This document shows, piece by piece, positions 20,135 through 28,383 of a stretch of 64,000 bases of DNA (its first letter is position 1; every line of letters begins with the position of its first letter). The stretch comes from Candidatus Macondimonas diazotrophica (GTDB lineage Bacteria; Pseudomonadota; Gammaproteobacteria; UBA5335). The stretch covers positions 1 to 64,000 of the forward strand of contig NZ_SRIO01000014.1 in NCBI RefSeq assembly GCF_004684205.1, written 5' to 3'. The position numbers were made by a program, and so were the translations under genes. The notes under the pieces are model-generated. The model searched no databases, was not told where the DNA came from, and was given only the letters and a program-made list of their open reading frames with translations.

Positions 20135-20150
20135 TGGCCCGCTTCCTGCT
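20135..20150 (+). promoter_or_regulatory. sigma-54 (-24/-12) promoter of the nifE operon
   Basis: The sequence TGGCCCGCTTCCTGCT fits TGGCACG-N4-TTGCW with the invariant GG and GC exactly ten bases apart. It lies 70 bp before the nifE start codon and downstream of a NifA site and an IHF site, a complete NifA-dependent promoter layout. Confidence 0.75.
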
Positions 20151-20219
20151 GAGTAGCTGACAGACCCGCATGGCCGGTGCCCAGCATCCGGCCCCGCCAC
20201 CGACCCCGGGAGGCCCGCG

Positions 20220-21668
20220 ATGAGCAGTTTGTCCAGCACCGTCCAGGATGTCTTCAACGAGCCCGGTTGCGGCAAGAACCAGGGCAAGTCGGACAAGGCG
20301 CGCAAGAAGGGCTGCACCAAGCAGCTCCAGCCCGGCGCGGCGGCCGGCGGCTGCGCCTTTGACGGCGCCAAGATCGCCTTGCAGCCGGTCACGGACGTGG
20401 CGCACCTGGTGCACGGGCCGATCGCCTGCGAGGGCAATTCCTGGGACAACCGCGGCGCCAAGTCCTCGGGCTCGCTGCTCTACCGCACCGGCTTTACCAC
20501 CGACATCAACGAGACCGACGTGGTGTTCGGCGGCGAGAAGCGGCTGTTCAAGGCCATCCGCGAGGTGATCGACAAGTACGACCCGCCGGCGGTGTTCGTC
20601 TACCAGACCTGCATTCCGGCACTGACCGGCGACGACATCGACGCGGTGTGCAAGGCGGCGCGCGAGAAGTTCGGCAAGCCGGTGATCCCCATCAACGCGC
20701 CGGGCTTCGTCGGCAGCAAGAACCTCGGCAACAAGCTGGCCGGCGAGGCGCTGCTGGAGCACGTGATCGGCACGGAAGAACCCGAATACACCACGCCCTA
20801 CGACATCAACATCATCGGTGAGTACAACCTCTCGGGCGAGCTGTGGCAGGTGAGGCCGCTGCTGGACGAACTCGGCATCCGCATCCTGGCCTGCATCTCG
20901 GGCGATGCGAAGTACCGCGAGGTCGCCCAGTCGCACCGCGCGCGGGCGGCGATGATGGTCTGTTCCAAGGCCATGATCAACGTGACGCGCAAGATGGAAG
21001 AGCGCTACGGCATCCCGTTCTTCGAGGGCTCGTTCTACGGCATCGGCGACATGAGCGAGTCGCTGCGCGAGATCGCCCGCCTGCTCATCGAGCGCGGCGC
21101 GGACGCCGAGCTGATGGCGCGCACCGAAGCGCTGATCGCCCGCGAGGAGGCGCGCGCCTGGGCGGCCATCGCGCCCTACAAGGCATCGCTCGCCGGCAAG
21201 CGGGTGCTGCTGGTCACCGGCGGCGTCAAGTCCTGGTCGGTGGTGGCGGCGCTGCAGGAGATCGGCATGGAGGTGGTCGGCACCTCCACCAAGAAATCCA
21301 CCGCCGAGGACAAGCAGCGCATCAAGGAGATCATGGGCGAGGAAGCGCACATGTTCGACGAGCTCTCCCCGCGCGAGATGTTCAGGATCCTGAAGGGCGC
21401 CCAGGCCGACATCATGCTCTCCGGCGGCCGCTCCCAGTTCGTGGCGCTGAAGGCCAAGATGCCCTGGATGGACGTGAACCAGGAAAAGCACCACGCCTAC
21501 GCGGGTTACGTGGGCATGGTGGAGATGGTCAGGCAGCTGCATCTGGCGCTGACCAACCCCATCTGGGCGCAGGTGCGGCAACTTGCTCCCTGGGAAACCA
21601 GCACGCTGACGCTGGATTCGCCCGTCGCGGCCGACGCGGCATCCACCGCGCAGGTGGAGGCGGCCTGA
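20220..21668 (+). CDS. nifE: nitrogenase MoFe-cofactor scaffold subunit NifE
   Basis: The product has 482 residues and is one half of the NifEN scaffold on which the NifB-cofactor is matured to FeMo-cofactor. Diagnostic features are a Cys-rich N-terminus ([25 protein letters not shown]), the ligand region [15 protein letters not shown], and [16 protein letters not shown], with downstream blocks characteristic of NifE ([43 protein letters not shown]). GGGAGG precedes the ATG. It is the first gene of the NifA-dependent operon and its stop overlaps the nifN start (TGATG). Unusually, nifK is not upstream; an unrelated FAH-family gene is. Confidence 0.97.
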   Translation: MSSLSSTVQDVFNEPGCGKNQGKSDKARKKGCTKQLQPGAAAGGCAFDGAKIALQPVTDVAHLVHGPIACEGNSWDNRGAKSSGSLLYRTGFTTDINETDVVFGGEKRLFKAIREVIDKYDPPAVFVYQTCIPALTGDDIDAVCKAAREKFGKPVIPINAPGFVGSKNLGNKLAGEALLEHVIGTEEPEYTTPYDINIIGEYNLSGELWQVRPLLDELGIRILACISGDAKYREVAQSHRARAAMMVCSKAMINVTRKMEERYGIPFFEGSFYGIGDMSESLREIARLLIERGADAELMARTEALIAREEARAWAAIAPYKASLAGKRVLLVTGGVKSWSVVAALQEIGMEVVGTSTKKSTAEDKQRIKEIMGEEAHMFDELSPREMFRILKGAQADIMLSGGRSQFVALKAKMPWMDVNQEKHHAYAGYVGMVEMVRQLHLALTNPIWAQVRQLAPWETSTLTLDSPVAADAASTAQVEAA

Positions 21669-23029
21669 TGGCCACGGTGCGCCACGCCAAGAAGGCCTGC
21701 GCGGTCAACCCGCTCAAGATGAGCCAGCCCATCGGCGGCGCGCTGGCCTTCATGGGACTGGCCGACACCATGCCGATCCTGCACGGCTCGCAGGGCTGCA
21801 CGGCGTTCGGCATGGTGCTGTTCGTGCGCCACTTCAAGGAATCGATTCCGCTGCAGACCACCGCCATGAGCGAGGTTGCCACCGTGCTGGGCGGCTTCGA
21901 GAACGTCGAGCAGGCGGTGATGAACATCTACACCAAGTCGCGCCCGGCCATCATCGGCATGTGCTCGACCGGACTCACCGAGACCAAGGGCGACGATGTG
22001 GAGGGCTATCTCAAGCTCACCCGCCAGCGCCACCCGGAGCTTGCAGACACCGCGCTGATCTACGTCTCGACGCCCGACTTCAAGGGCGCTTTCCAGGACG
22101 GTTGGGCGGCCACCGTGCTGCGCATCCTGCAGGTGCTGGTGGAAAAACCCGCCGCGCCGCGCGAGCCGGCCACGGTGGCGGTGCTGCCCGGCTGCCATCT
22201 GACCGTGGCGGACCTGGAGGAGCTGCGGGAAATCCTGGAAGCCTTCGGGCTCGATCCGGTGTTGGTGCCGGACCTGTCCGGCTCGCTCGACGGCCACGTG
22301 CCGGAGGATTTCAGCCCCACCACCATCGGCGGCACCCGGCGCGAGGCGATCGCCGCGCTTGGCACGGCGGGTCTGGTGCTCGCCGTCGGGGAGCAGATGC
22401 GCACGGCGGCTGAGTGGCTCGGCCAGCACATCGAGGCGCCGGTACAAATCTTCGACCGGCTGCTGGGCCTCGGCGCCACCGATCGGCTCATGGCCTTTCT
22501 CGCCGACTACAGCGGCCGGCCGGTGCCGGCCAAGTACCGCCGTCAGCGCAGCCAGCTGGTGGACGCCATGCTGGACGGCCACTTCTACACCGGCGGCTGC
22601 AAGGTCGCCATCGGCGCCGAGCCGGATCTTCTGCACGGCGTGGGCCGGTTCCTGGCCGAGCTCGGCTGCGAACTTGCCGCCACCGTCACCACCACCGACT
22701 CGCCCGTGCTGGCGCATCTGCCGGTCGAGGAAGTGTTGATCGGCGATCTCGAAGACCTGGAGGCGCGCGCGGCCGGCTGCGACCTGCTGATCACCCACGC
22801 CCACGGCCGGCAGATGGCGCAGCGGCTGGAGATTCCGTTTTTGCGCATGGGTCTGCCCATCTTCGACCGGCTCGGCGCCGCGCATCGCCTCGCGCTCGGC
22901 TACCGCGGCAGCCGGGATTTCATCTTCGAGGTGGCCAACGCACTGATTGCCCACGGCCACGAACCGCATCCCGACGAATGGAGTGTGAGCGATGCGCCCG
23001 AAGCCGGTGCGGCGGCTGCGTTTGCCTAG
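21668..23029 (+). CDS. nifN: nitrogenase MoFe-cofactor scaffold subunit NifN
   Basis: The protein has 453 residues. The N-terminus KACAVNPLKMSQPIGGALAFMG and the HGSQGCTAFGMVLFVRHFKE block identify NifN, the NifK-like subunit of the NifEN scaffold. Later blocks STGLTETKGDDVEGYL and VAVLPGCHLTVADLEELREI agree. The start overlaps the nifE stop by one base, so translation is probably coupled. The length is normal for a stand-alone NifN, with no NifB or NifX fusion. Confidence 0.96.
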   Translation: MATVRHAKKACAVNPLKMSQPIGGALAFMGLADTMPILHGSQGCTAFGMVLFVRHFKESIPLQTTAMSEVATVLGGFENVEQAVMNIYTKSRPAIIGMCSTGLTETKGDDVEGYLKLTRQRHPELADTALIYVSTPDFKGAFQDGWAATVLRILQVLVEKPAAPREPATVAVLPGCHLTVADLEELREILEAFGLDPVLVPDLSGSLDGHVPEDFSPTTIGGTRREAIAALGTAGLVLAVGEQMRTAAEWLGQHIEAPVQIFDRLLGLGATDRLMAFLADYSGRPVPAKYRRQRSQLVDAMLDGHFYTGGCKVAIGAEPDLLHGVGRFLAELGCELAATVTTTDSPVLAHLPVEEVLIGDLEDLEARAAGCDLLITHAHGRQMAQRLEIPFLRMGLPIFDRLGAAHRLALGYRGSRDFIFEVANALIAHGHEPHPDEWSVSDAPEAGAAAAFA

Positions 23030-23069
23030 AAACCCGAATCACCAGCGTGCCAGCGCCCAAGGAGGCGTC

Positions 23070-23486
23070 ATGAAAATCGCGTTTTGCACCCAGGACCTGC
23101 AGCGGGTCGACGCCCACTTCGGCTGGGCCAAGAACATCGCCATCTACGAGGTCAGCCCCACCAGCCACCAGTTCGTCGAGGCGATCCAGTTCGACGGTGA
23201 CCTTCAGGAAGACGGCAACGAGGACAAGCTGGCCCCCAAGATCGAGGCGATCAGGGACTGCGCCATCCTGTATGTGGCCGCGATCGGGGGTTCCGGCGCG
23301 GCGCGGGTGGTGGCCAACAACATCCATCCGATCAAGGTGAACCAGCCCGAATCCATCGCCGAGATCCTGGACAAGCTGAAAGATGTGCTGAACGGCAATC
23401 CGCCGCCCTGGCTGCGCAAGGTCATGCGCAAGGGCCAGGAACAACGCTTCGATTTCGATGATGAGGAGGAACTGGAACATGGCTGA
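23070..23486 (+). CDS. nifX: FeMo-cofactor carrier protein NifX
   Basis: The product has 138 residues: [28 protein letters not shown], then [21 protein letters not shown] and NNIHPIKV, all diagnostic of NifX. This small protein holds NifB-cofactor and other FeMo-co intermediates near NifEN. The ATG at 23070 was chosen over longer readings because AAGGAGG lies 5 bp upstream and the family starts exactly there. It overlaps the next gene by 8 bp. Confidence 0.95.
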   Translation: MKIAFCTQDLQRVDAHFGWAKNIAIYEVSPTSHQFVEAIQFDGDLQEDGNEDKLAPKIEAIRDCAILYVAAIGGSGAARVVANNIHPIKVNQPESIAEILDKLKDVLNGNPPPWLRKVMRKGQEQRFDFDDEEELEHG

Positions 23487-23958
23487 AACCGAGACCGCAC
23501 CGGCAGCAACCGAAGCTGCCGGAATCGACGCGCCCTTCGCGATGGAGCTGATCAAGCAGCTGCGCGCCCACGACTCCTTTGGCACCTGGGACAACAAGAG
23601 CAACGTGCAGCTGCTCGATCCCTACATCCTGACCAAGGAAAAGCGGGCCGAGATTCCCATCATCGGCGATCCCGATCCCGAAATCCTGTGGCGGCTGGAG
23701 TTGTTCTACAACGCCATCGGGCTCGCCATCGAGCGCGCCACCGGCGTCATGGTGTCGCCCATGATGAAGATGTCGCACGAAGGCTTCGGCCGCATGGTGC
23801 TCATCGCCGGACGGCTGATCGCCGTGAACAAGCAGCTGCGCGACGTGCATCGCTTCGGCTTTCCCAGCATCGAAAAGCTGGCCGAGGAAGGTCAGAAGCT
23901 GGTCGATGCCGGCGTGGCCATGGTCGAACGTTTCCCGGAAGTCGCGAGGTACGGGTGA
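23479..23958 (+). CDS. NifX-associated nitrogen fixation protein (DUF269)
   Basis: This 159-residue protein follows nifX in most nif clusters and matches the DUF269 family: [45 protein letters not shown] and [20 protein letters not shown]. The biochemical role is not established; conservation beside NifENX suggests a part in cofactor maturation. GAGGAGG precedes the ATG at 23479. A short Ala/Thr-rich N-terminal tail precedes the conserved domain. Confidence 0.93.
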   Translation: MAETETAPAATEAAGIDAPFAMELIKQLRAHDSFGTWDNKSNVQLLDPYILTKEKRAEIPIIGDPDPEILWRLELFYNAIGLAIERATGVMVSPMMKMSHEGFGRMVLIAGRLIAVNKQLRDVHRFGFPSIEKLAEEGQKLVDAGVAMVERFPEVARYG

Positions 23959-24155
23959 TGGCACTACATATCAAACGCGGCGCGCTGAGCGCCGAACAGG
24001 CCCGATGGGTGTGGGCCGCCGCCGCCGGGCAGCGCGCCCATGTCGAAACAATGAAACACCGGATGGAAGGCAAGCATGGAAAACACAGACGACCTGAAAG
24101 CGGAAATCAAGCGACTGAACTCCAGGGCCACGGCCCTGAAGATGGATCTGCATGA
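23958..24155 (+). CDS. possible small protein overlapping the next nif gene
   Basis: A 65-codon frame starts at the ATG that overlaps the stop of the DUF269 gene (GTGATG), the coupling used throughout this operon. Its first 37 residues ([20 protein letters not shown] and on) fall in an otherwise empty 117 bp gap and read like a helical peptide. The last third runs out of frame through the start of the following gene. No family is recognised. It may be a real 40-65 residue peptide or a chance frame. Confidence 0.35.
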   Translation: MALHIKRGALSAEQARWVWAAAAGQRAHVETMKHRMEGKHGKHRRPESGNQATELQGHGPEDGSA

Positions 24156-24270
24156 TCTGGCTGAAGATCTGCCCACGGGCTGGGAGCGCATCATGGAGGT
24201 GGCCGGACAGACCTTCACCACCTATGAGCAGCTCGCAGCCGCGAAATCCCGCCTCGCGCAGGCGGAGTGA
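24076..24270 (+). CDS. nif-associated small coiled-coil protein (DUF683/CCE_0567 type)
   Basis: The 64-residue helical product has LKAEIKRLNSRATALKMDLHDLAEDLPTGWE, a near-invariant stretch of the small family that follows the DUF269 gene in many nif operons. A Rop-like helical hairpin is the family's known fold. Its function is unknown. GGAAGG lies upstream of the ATG, and the ferredoxin gene follows after 15 bp. Confidence 0.88.
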   Translation: MENTDDLKAEIKRLNSRATALKMDLHDLAEDLPTGWERIMEVAGQTFTTYEQLAAAKSRLAQAE

Positions 24271-24285
24271 ACAGGAGAACGCATC

Positions 24286-24603
24286 ATGAGCGGCGTGGTC
24301 ACCGTTACGCTTCCCGATGGGCGCAGCTGGACGCCCAAGTTCGTCGCCGACATCAATGACGCAACCTGCATTGGCTGTGGCCGTTGCTTCCGCGTCTGCG
24401 GGCGCGACGTGCTGCAGATGGTCGGTGTGACCGAGGACGGCGAACAGATCGCCGTGGGCTCCGCCGGCGATGAGGACGACGACGAAGAATACGAACGCAA
24501 GATCATGACCATCGCCAACCAGATGAACTGCGTGGGCTGCGAGGCCTGCGCCAAGATCTGCCCCAAGAAGTGCTACACGCACGCACCGATGGAGGCGCCC
24601 TGA
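24286..24603 (+). CDS. fdxB: nif-specific 2[4Fe-4S] ferredoxin III
   Basis: The protein has 105 residues with two cluster motifs, CIGCGRCFRVC (about 27-37) and CVGCEACAKICPKKC (about 83-97). They are separated by an acidic insert (DEDDDEEYERK), the hallmark of the nif-specific ferredoxin III family. It probably donates electrons to nitrogenase or to cofactor assembly. Its stop overlaps the nifQ start (TGATG). Confidence 0.92.
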   Translation: MSGVVTVTLPDGRSWTPKFVADINDATCIGCGRCFRVCGRDVLQMVGVTEDGEQIAVGSAGDEDDDEEYERKIMTIANQMNCVGCEACAKICPKKCYTHAPMEAP

Positions 24604-25232
24604 TGGACGGCTTCGCGACCAACGGCACCCCCTTGTCCAGCGGCGGGCTGCATTTCCTGCTGCTTGGGTGTGCGTCCAACCCCGACCTGTCGGAAACCCG
24701 CGCCCTGGCCCGCGCCATCGCGCTGACCTGGGGTTGGCCGCTGGGCCCGTCCAGTGGCGTGCTGGGACTGGACGAAGCCGACAGCCGCCGCCTGTTCGAC
24801 CGCTACTTTCCCGGTGCCCTCGCGCTGTTGACGGGTGTGCATGCCCTGGGCGCACCGGTGGCCAGCGATCCGCGCATCGACGAATTCGCCGATCTGGTCG
24901 ATCTGCTCATGGGCTATCGCAAGGACCAGGATCCGGGCGGGGAATGGATCGCGCGCGCCGTGGCCGGCGGCTGCATGGGAGACAGTCACCTCTGGGAAGA
25001 CCTGGGTTTGCTCAGCCGCGCCAGCCTCTCGGCCCTGCTCACGGACTACTTCCCGGCGCTGGTCGCCCACAACACGCACAACCTGCGCTGGAAGCGGTTC
25101 TTCTACCGCCAGCTCTGCCAGCGCGCCGAGATCAGTCTGTGCAAGGCACCCAGCTGCGGCGTGTGCAGCGATTACGCCGCCTGCTTCGGCGGCCACGACG
25201 ACCATCTCTCCACATTCCGCAGCCTCGCCTGA
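24603..25232 (+). CDS. nifQ: molybdenum donor protein NifQ
   Basis: The product has 209 residues. NifQ carries a Mo-Fe-S cluster and supplies molybdenum for FeMo-cofactor. The C-terminal signature C-x4-C-x2-C-x5-C is intact (CKAPSCGVCSDYAAC), preceded by the helical region LLTDYFPALVAHNTHNLRWKRFFYRQLCQ typical of NifQ. It is the last gene of the nifE operon; the recognisable nif cluster ends here and integron remnants begin about 320 bp downstream. Confidence 0.95.
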   Translation: MDGFATNGTPLSSGGLHFLLLGCASNPDLSETRALARAIALTWGWPLGPSSGVLGLDEADSRRLFDRYFPGALALLTGVHALGAPVASDPRIDEFADLVDLLMGYRKDQDPGGEWIARAVAGGCMGDSHLWEDLGLLSRASLSALLTDYFPALVAHNTHNLRWKRFFYRQLCQRAEISLCKAPSCGVCSDYAACFGGHDDHLSTFRSLA

Positions 25233-25554
25233 CGCGCTCGGCACGGGCTGCCCTCGCCTTGGGGCTTTCCCCGAACTATTTACGGCCTGCGGTGTACTTT
25301 GCAAACCCGGCCGGGGGCGAGAAATGTTTCGATCCGATGGTATTCTTCGAGCTCTTCCGGCGTCCGATAAATTGGATGAAGGGGGCACCCGCGACCGGCT
25401 TATCCGCTCGCATCGCGTCCGACGCTAGTTGACGTCGACCCCCATCATCCGCCGCCCCTCCTACCCCGCTTCGTCTGCCCTCTCCAGCGCCATCAGCGAC
25501 TGTCGCCCGGTACCGCCCGATAACAGGACCAACAGTGTCGCCCGGCCCGTGCCA

Positions 25555-25761
25555 TGTTGATTCCGGCACCCGCAGCTCGGTGGAAAAATTCAAGAATGCA
25601 CCGCTTCCGCCGAAACCTATCTGCGGGATGTTGTCTTCTCAATCGACGCGCCAGGTCGAGCACGGTTCTTCGGTTCGATAGTGAAAATGCCGCTCCCGCA
25701 GCACCGCGCGCATACGGTCGAGGAGCTGCTTTGTCGGTGTGACAGAAGCAGCGTTATTCAT
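25555..25761 (-). pseudogene. intI: broken integron integrase (intI remnant)
   Basis: On the minus strand from ATG 25759-25761 the frame reads MNNAASVTPTKQLLDRMRAV followed by LRERHFHYRTEE, the N-terminal arm-binding sequence of integron tyrosine recombinases (compare LLDxxRxxxRxxHYSxRTEQ). The frame stops at 25639. Further scraps resembling the family (RQHPA; then AFLNFSTELRVPEST in another frame) continue to about 25555. The catalytic domain is missing, so the integrase is dead. It points away from the cassettes, as intI does in integrons. Confidence 0.7.
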
Positions 25762-25876
25762 CCCGATAGCTCTAGGTTATGCAGATCAGATGGCGAATTT
25801 TAACTAATTGTTTTAGAAGATATATCTTCTGATTTGGGCGCGCCCATAGGGCATGGTCAGGGTCGTCTAGTTAGGC
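25762..25876 (+). mobile_element. probable attI / integron platform region
   Basis: This AT-rich segment lies between the intI start and the first cassette, where attI and the cassette promoter sit. It ends in the recombination core GTTAGGC (25870-25876). It contains a perfect 16 bp palindrome AGAAGATATATCTTCT at 25815-25830 of unknown role. The attI identity rests on position and core site only. Confidence 0.55.
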
Positions 25877-25931
25877 TGCACCACAAGCAGTAGCGTTCCG
25901 CCACCTGCGAGTTGAACTCGCCGAGAATGCC

Positions 25932-26009
25932 GCCTAACCCTTCGCTACAGCCGACCTACTACGGCCGGCTTCGCCAGCCTCCGCAGGTGGTTGAGCTTGA
26001 ACGTTAGAG
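25932..26009 (+). mobile_element. integron attC recombination site 1
   Basis: The site starts with the inverse core GCCTAAC (25932-25938) and ends with a core-like GTTAGAG (26003-26009), 78 bp in all. The two ends pair as imperfect arms (CTAACCCTTCGCTACAGCCG against GGTTGAGCTTGAACGTTAG) with unpaired bases, as folded attC sites require. The preceding cassette, from 25871, is only about 130 bp and carries no gene. Confidence 0.7.
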
Positions 26010-26051
26010 CGCGCCTCCACATGGCACCACCGCAATTCTCCGCGAGGCCCA

Positions 26052-26972
26052 ATGAACTGCTCCATCTGCAAGGTCGAATCTGAGCATGTGTCAGCCCAGT
26101 CGCTCGGCGGCACGCTAGAAGAAGTAGTCTGCCCGCGCTGCGGCAAGTATCAGATCACGTTCACTGCAAAGGCAGTCGCCAATGCTCGCGACGCAGACTT
26201 CAAGCTCTCTGCCTGGTTACGTTCTCGATCGGCAACATCGGCGATCCCGAAATTGGACATTACCAACCTCGAAGAAGTCTCCAAGAGCCTTCCGACATAT
26301 CGCGTTGCCGAGAAGCAGCTGCTCTTCATGCGCGCACTTGAGGAAGCAACCAACTACGCTGGAAGGAAGGTGCACATAGTCCAAGACTTGGACTTTCCGC
26401 TGGCATGGTGTTCGTCGAGCGATGAACTGAACTACGTCATACGTGCGCTGATGGGACGCGACCTCATCGCGCTGGACACGTTTCCCGACCCCCAGGATTC
26501 GTTTTCCATAGAGCTGACGATAACGCCACGTGGATGGGATTACCTCGACGCCGCCGACAAGTCACCAAAGATCCGGGACCAAGTGTTTGTCGCCATGGCA
26601 TTCGCTCCAGAGCTTCGGTCAGCGTGGGACGATGGCATCAAGCTTGCGCTATCGAATTCGAGATACAGGCCCTATCGCGTTGATGCAGAAGAGCACCTTG
26701 ACCGAATTGACGCGAAGATCATTACTGAGATCCGTAACTCACGCTTCTTGGTCGCAGACGTGACCCTGCAGCGTCCAGGTGTTTACTTCGAGGCCGGATT
26801 TGCAATAGGCCTGGGTCTACCGGTGGTCTGGTGTGTTCGCAAAGATGACTTGAAGAATGTTCACTTCGACACTCGCCAGTACAACCATGTCGTCTGGGAA
26901 ACCGAGGCCGAGCTTGCCAAGGAACTCTACCATAGGGTCGTGGCTACGCTTGGCCATGGAACTGCGGCCTAA
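26052..26972 (+). CDS. integron cassette protein: zinc ribbon plus nucleoside-deoxyribosyltransferase/TIR-like domain
   Basis: The product has 306 residues. Cys3/Cys6 and Cys27/Cys30 form a zinc ribbon. A middle region (about 35-165) is helical and unrecognised. Residues 175-260 match the nucleoside 2-deoxyribosyltransferase-like fold: QVFVAMAF, then IDAKIITEIRNSRFLVADVT and PGVYFEAGFAIGLGLPVVW, with Glu247 in the place of the catalytic glutamate. Similar folds act as nucleotide or NAD-cleaving effectors in bacterial immunity. The gene sits between two attC sites and its TAA stop lies inside the second, the standard form of an integron cassette. Lower GC than its neighbours agrees with transfer. 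Function is inferred only from fold and context. Confidence 0.8.
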   Translation: MNCSICKVESEHVSAQSLGGTLEEVVCPRCGKYQITFTAKAVANARDADFKLSAWLRSRSATSAIPKLDITNLEEVSKSLPTYRVAEKQLLFMRALEEATNYAGRKVHIVQDLDFPLAWCSSSDELNYVIRALMGRDLIALDTFPDPQDSFSIELTITPRGWDYLDAADKSPKIRDQVFVAMAFAPELRSAWDDGIKLALSNSRYRPYRVDAEEHLDRIDAKIITEIRNSRFLVADVTLQRPGVYFEAGFAIGLGLPVVWCVRKDDLKNVHFDTRQYNHVVWETEAELAKELYHRVVATLGHGTAA

Positions 26973-27033
26973 CAAGTCGTTCAACCGGAGCGTCGACGGC
27001 TGGCCACCTTGCCCGGTTAACTCTGCGTTAGCG
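26967..27033 (+). mobile_element. integron attC recombination site 2
   Basis: The site begins with the inverse core GCCTAAC (26967-26973), which includes the cassette gene's stop codon, and ends with GTTAGCG (27027-27033), 67 bp. The arms pair well (TAACAAGTCGTTCAACCGG against CCGGTTAACTCTGCGTTA) with an unpaired base. The start GCCTAACAAGTCGTTCAA is a common attC opening in chromosomal integrons. No further cassette is seen to the right. Confidence 0.8.
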
Positions 27034-27205
27034 CGCATGCGCACCCGTCGATCAGGGCTCGGATGACCTCGATCGGCACGGATCGTCCGGGGTCCGATTC
27101 GCCATGCCGCCCGCCCGGCGCTTAAAGTGATGGGAAACCCGGTTCACCACACCGGCGGCGCCAGGCAAGAATACGGACGTGAAGGAATACAGGAGGGAGC
27201 CAGTC

Positions 27206-28126
27206 TTGCGTCAGACGATGTCCGGGCCTTGGGATGCGGCCCTGAAGCGCGCTTCGACCCGATCCGGGCCCCTGGCCTATTACGAATTCGGCGCCGGGGA
27301 CCGTGTGCTCCTGCTGCTCCATGGTTTTCCCGACACGCCGCGCACCTTCGAAAGTCTGGTCGAGGCGGCATCGCAGGCCGGTTATCGCTGCCTTGTGCCG
27401 TACATGCCGGGTTACGGGGATTCCGCCCTGCCGGATCCGGGCGGCGGTTCGATCCTGGCGGTCGGCCGCATGCTGAGTGATTTTCTGGATCAGGCGGCCG
27501 CACATCGGCGGGTCTGTATCGTCGGCCACGACTGGGGTTCCATCCTGGCTCAAATGCTCTGCGGCTTGCAGCAGGAAGTGCCCCCACCGACCTATCGCAT
27601 CGACCGCGTCGTCCTGGCGTCGGTGCCGCCGCTGCGCACCTTTCTGCGGCGCATCAATCCGCGTCAGATGGTGCGATCGCGTTACATGGGCTATTTCCAG
27701 ATTCCCGGTGTTTGCGAGCGGATCCGGCGGGACGATTTCGCCTACATCCGCACGCTGTGGCGTCGCTGGTCGCCGAGCCTCGACCCGCATCATCCGCAGC
27801 TGGACCGGGTCATCGACTGCCTGCGCCGACCCCACGGGCTGGAACAGGCAACCGACTATTACCGCGCCCTGATCAATCCGCTGCGACTGTTCGGTGCGCC
27901 CGAAGCCCTGCGCCAGTTGCGGCTGATGTTTTCCGCCAAACCCTGGCCGGCGCTCATCCTGGTCGGGAGCGAGGACGACTGCATCGGGCCGGGGATGTAT
28001 CGCGGCGGGCCGCATGCGTTTCCCCATCCGGACAGCGCTCAGGAGGTATTGCCCGAGGCGGGTCACTTCCTGCATCTGGAACGGCCCGAAGTGTTCAATC
28101 GGCGGGTGCTGGCGTTTCTCGGCTGA
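27206..28126 (+). CDS. alpha/beta hydrolase (epoxide hydrolase / dehalogenase type)
   Basis: The product is about 306 residues with the alpha/beta-hydrolase fold: VLLLLHGFPDTPRTFESLV (oxyanion HGFP), nucleophile elbow VGHDWGSILAQ with Asp as nucleophile, and the late ILVGSEDDCIGP and EAGHFLHLERPEVFN with the catalytic His. An Asp nucleophile in GHDWG points to the epoxide hydrolase or haloalkane/haloacetate dehalogenase group rather than an esterase. The start is uncertain: AGGAGG lies 9 bp before TTG 27206; GTG 27179 and ATG 27218 are alternatives. It follows the integron remnant and is convergent with the flavin reductase gene. Confidence 0.85.
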   Translation: MRQTMSGPWDAALKRASTRSGPLAYYEFGAGDRVLLLLHGFPDTPRTFESLVEAASQAGYRCLVPYMPGYGDSALPDPGGGSILAVGRMLSDFLDQAAAHRRVCIVGHDWGSILAQMLCGLQQEVPPPTYRIDRVVLASVPPLRTFLRRINPRQMVRSRYMGYFQIPGVCERIRRDDFAYIRTLWRRWSPSLDPHHPQLDRVIDCLRRPHGLEQATDYYRALINPLRLFGAPEALRQLRLMFSAKPWPALILVGSEDDCIGPGMYRGGPHAFPHPDSAQEVLPEAGHFLHLERPEVFNRRVLAFLG

Positions 28127-28383
28127 GGCCGGTGTGGCGGCCTTTGGCGTGCTCGTGCGGTCGTCTTTCGGTGCTTGAACGCTCCGGTGCGGGGCCATCC
28201 GGTTGCGTCGCGCTCACCTCGGCCCGGCACCGTCCCCCCTCTCCCGCTCAGGCGCCGGTGCTCCGCGATCGGCGCGAATGTCTGCCCTCGTGTGCGGGCC
28301 TGGAAGGGACATGAAACGGTCTGCCGCTGCACCGATGGCGGGTGTGCCACACGGCGATGCTCATTCATGGCCGAGGTGGTCAG

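Noticed and set aside
25870-25938. GTTAGGC ... GCCTAAC pair considered as one attC site
   Set aside because: The order is the reverse of attC: the first is the core ending the attI site and the second opens attC 1, with a gene-less cassette body between.
25934-26146. 70-codon minus-strand frame at the first attC site
   Set aside because: The peptide arises from translating the attC palindrome and cassette start; such frames are common false calls in integron arrays.
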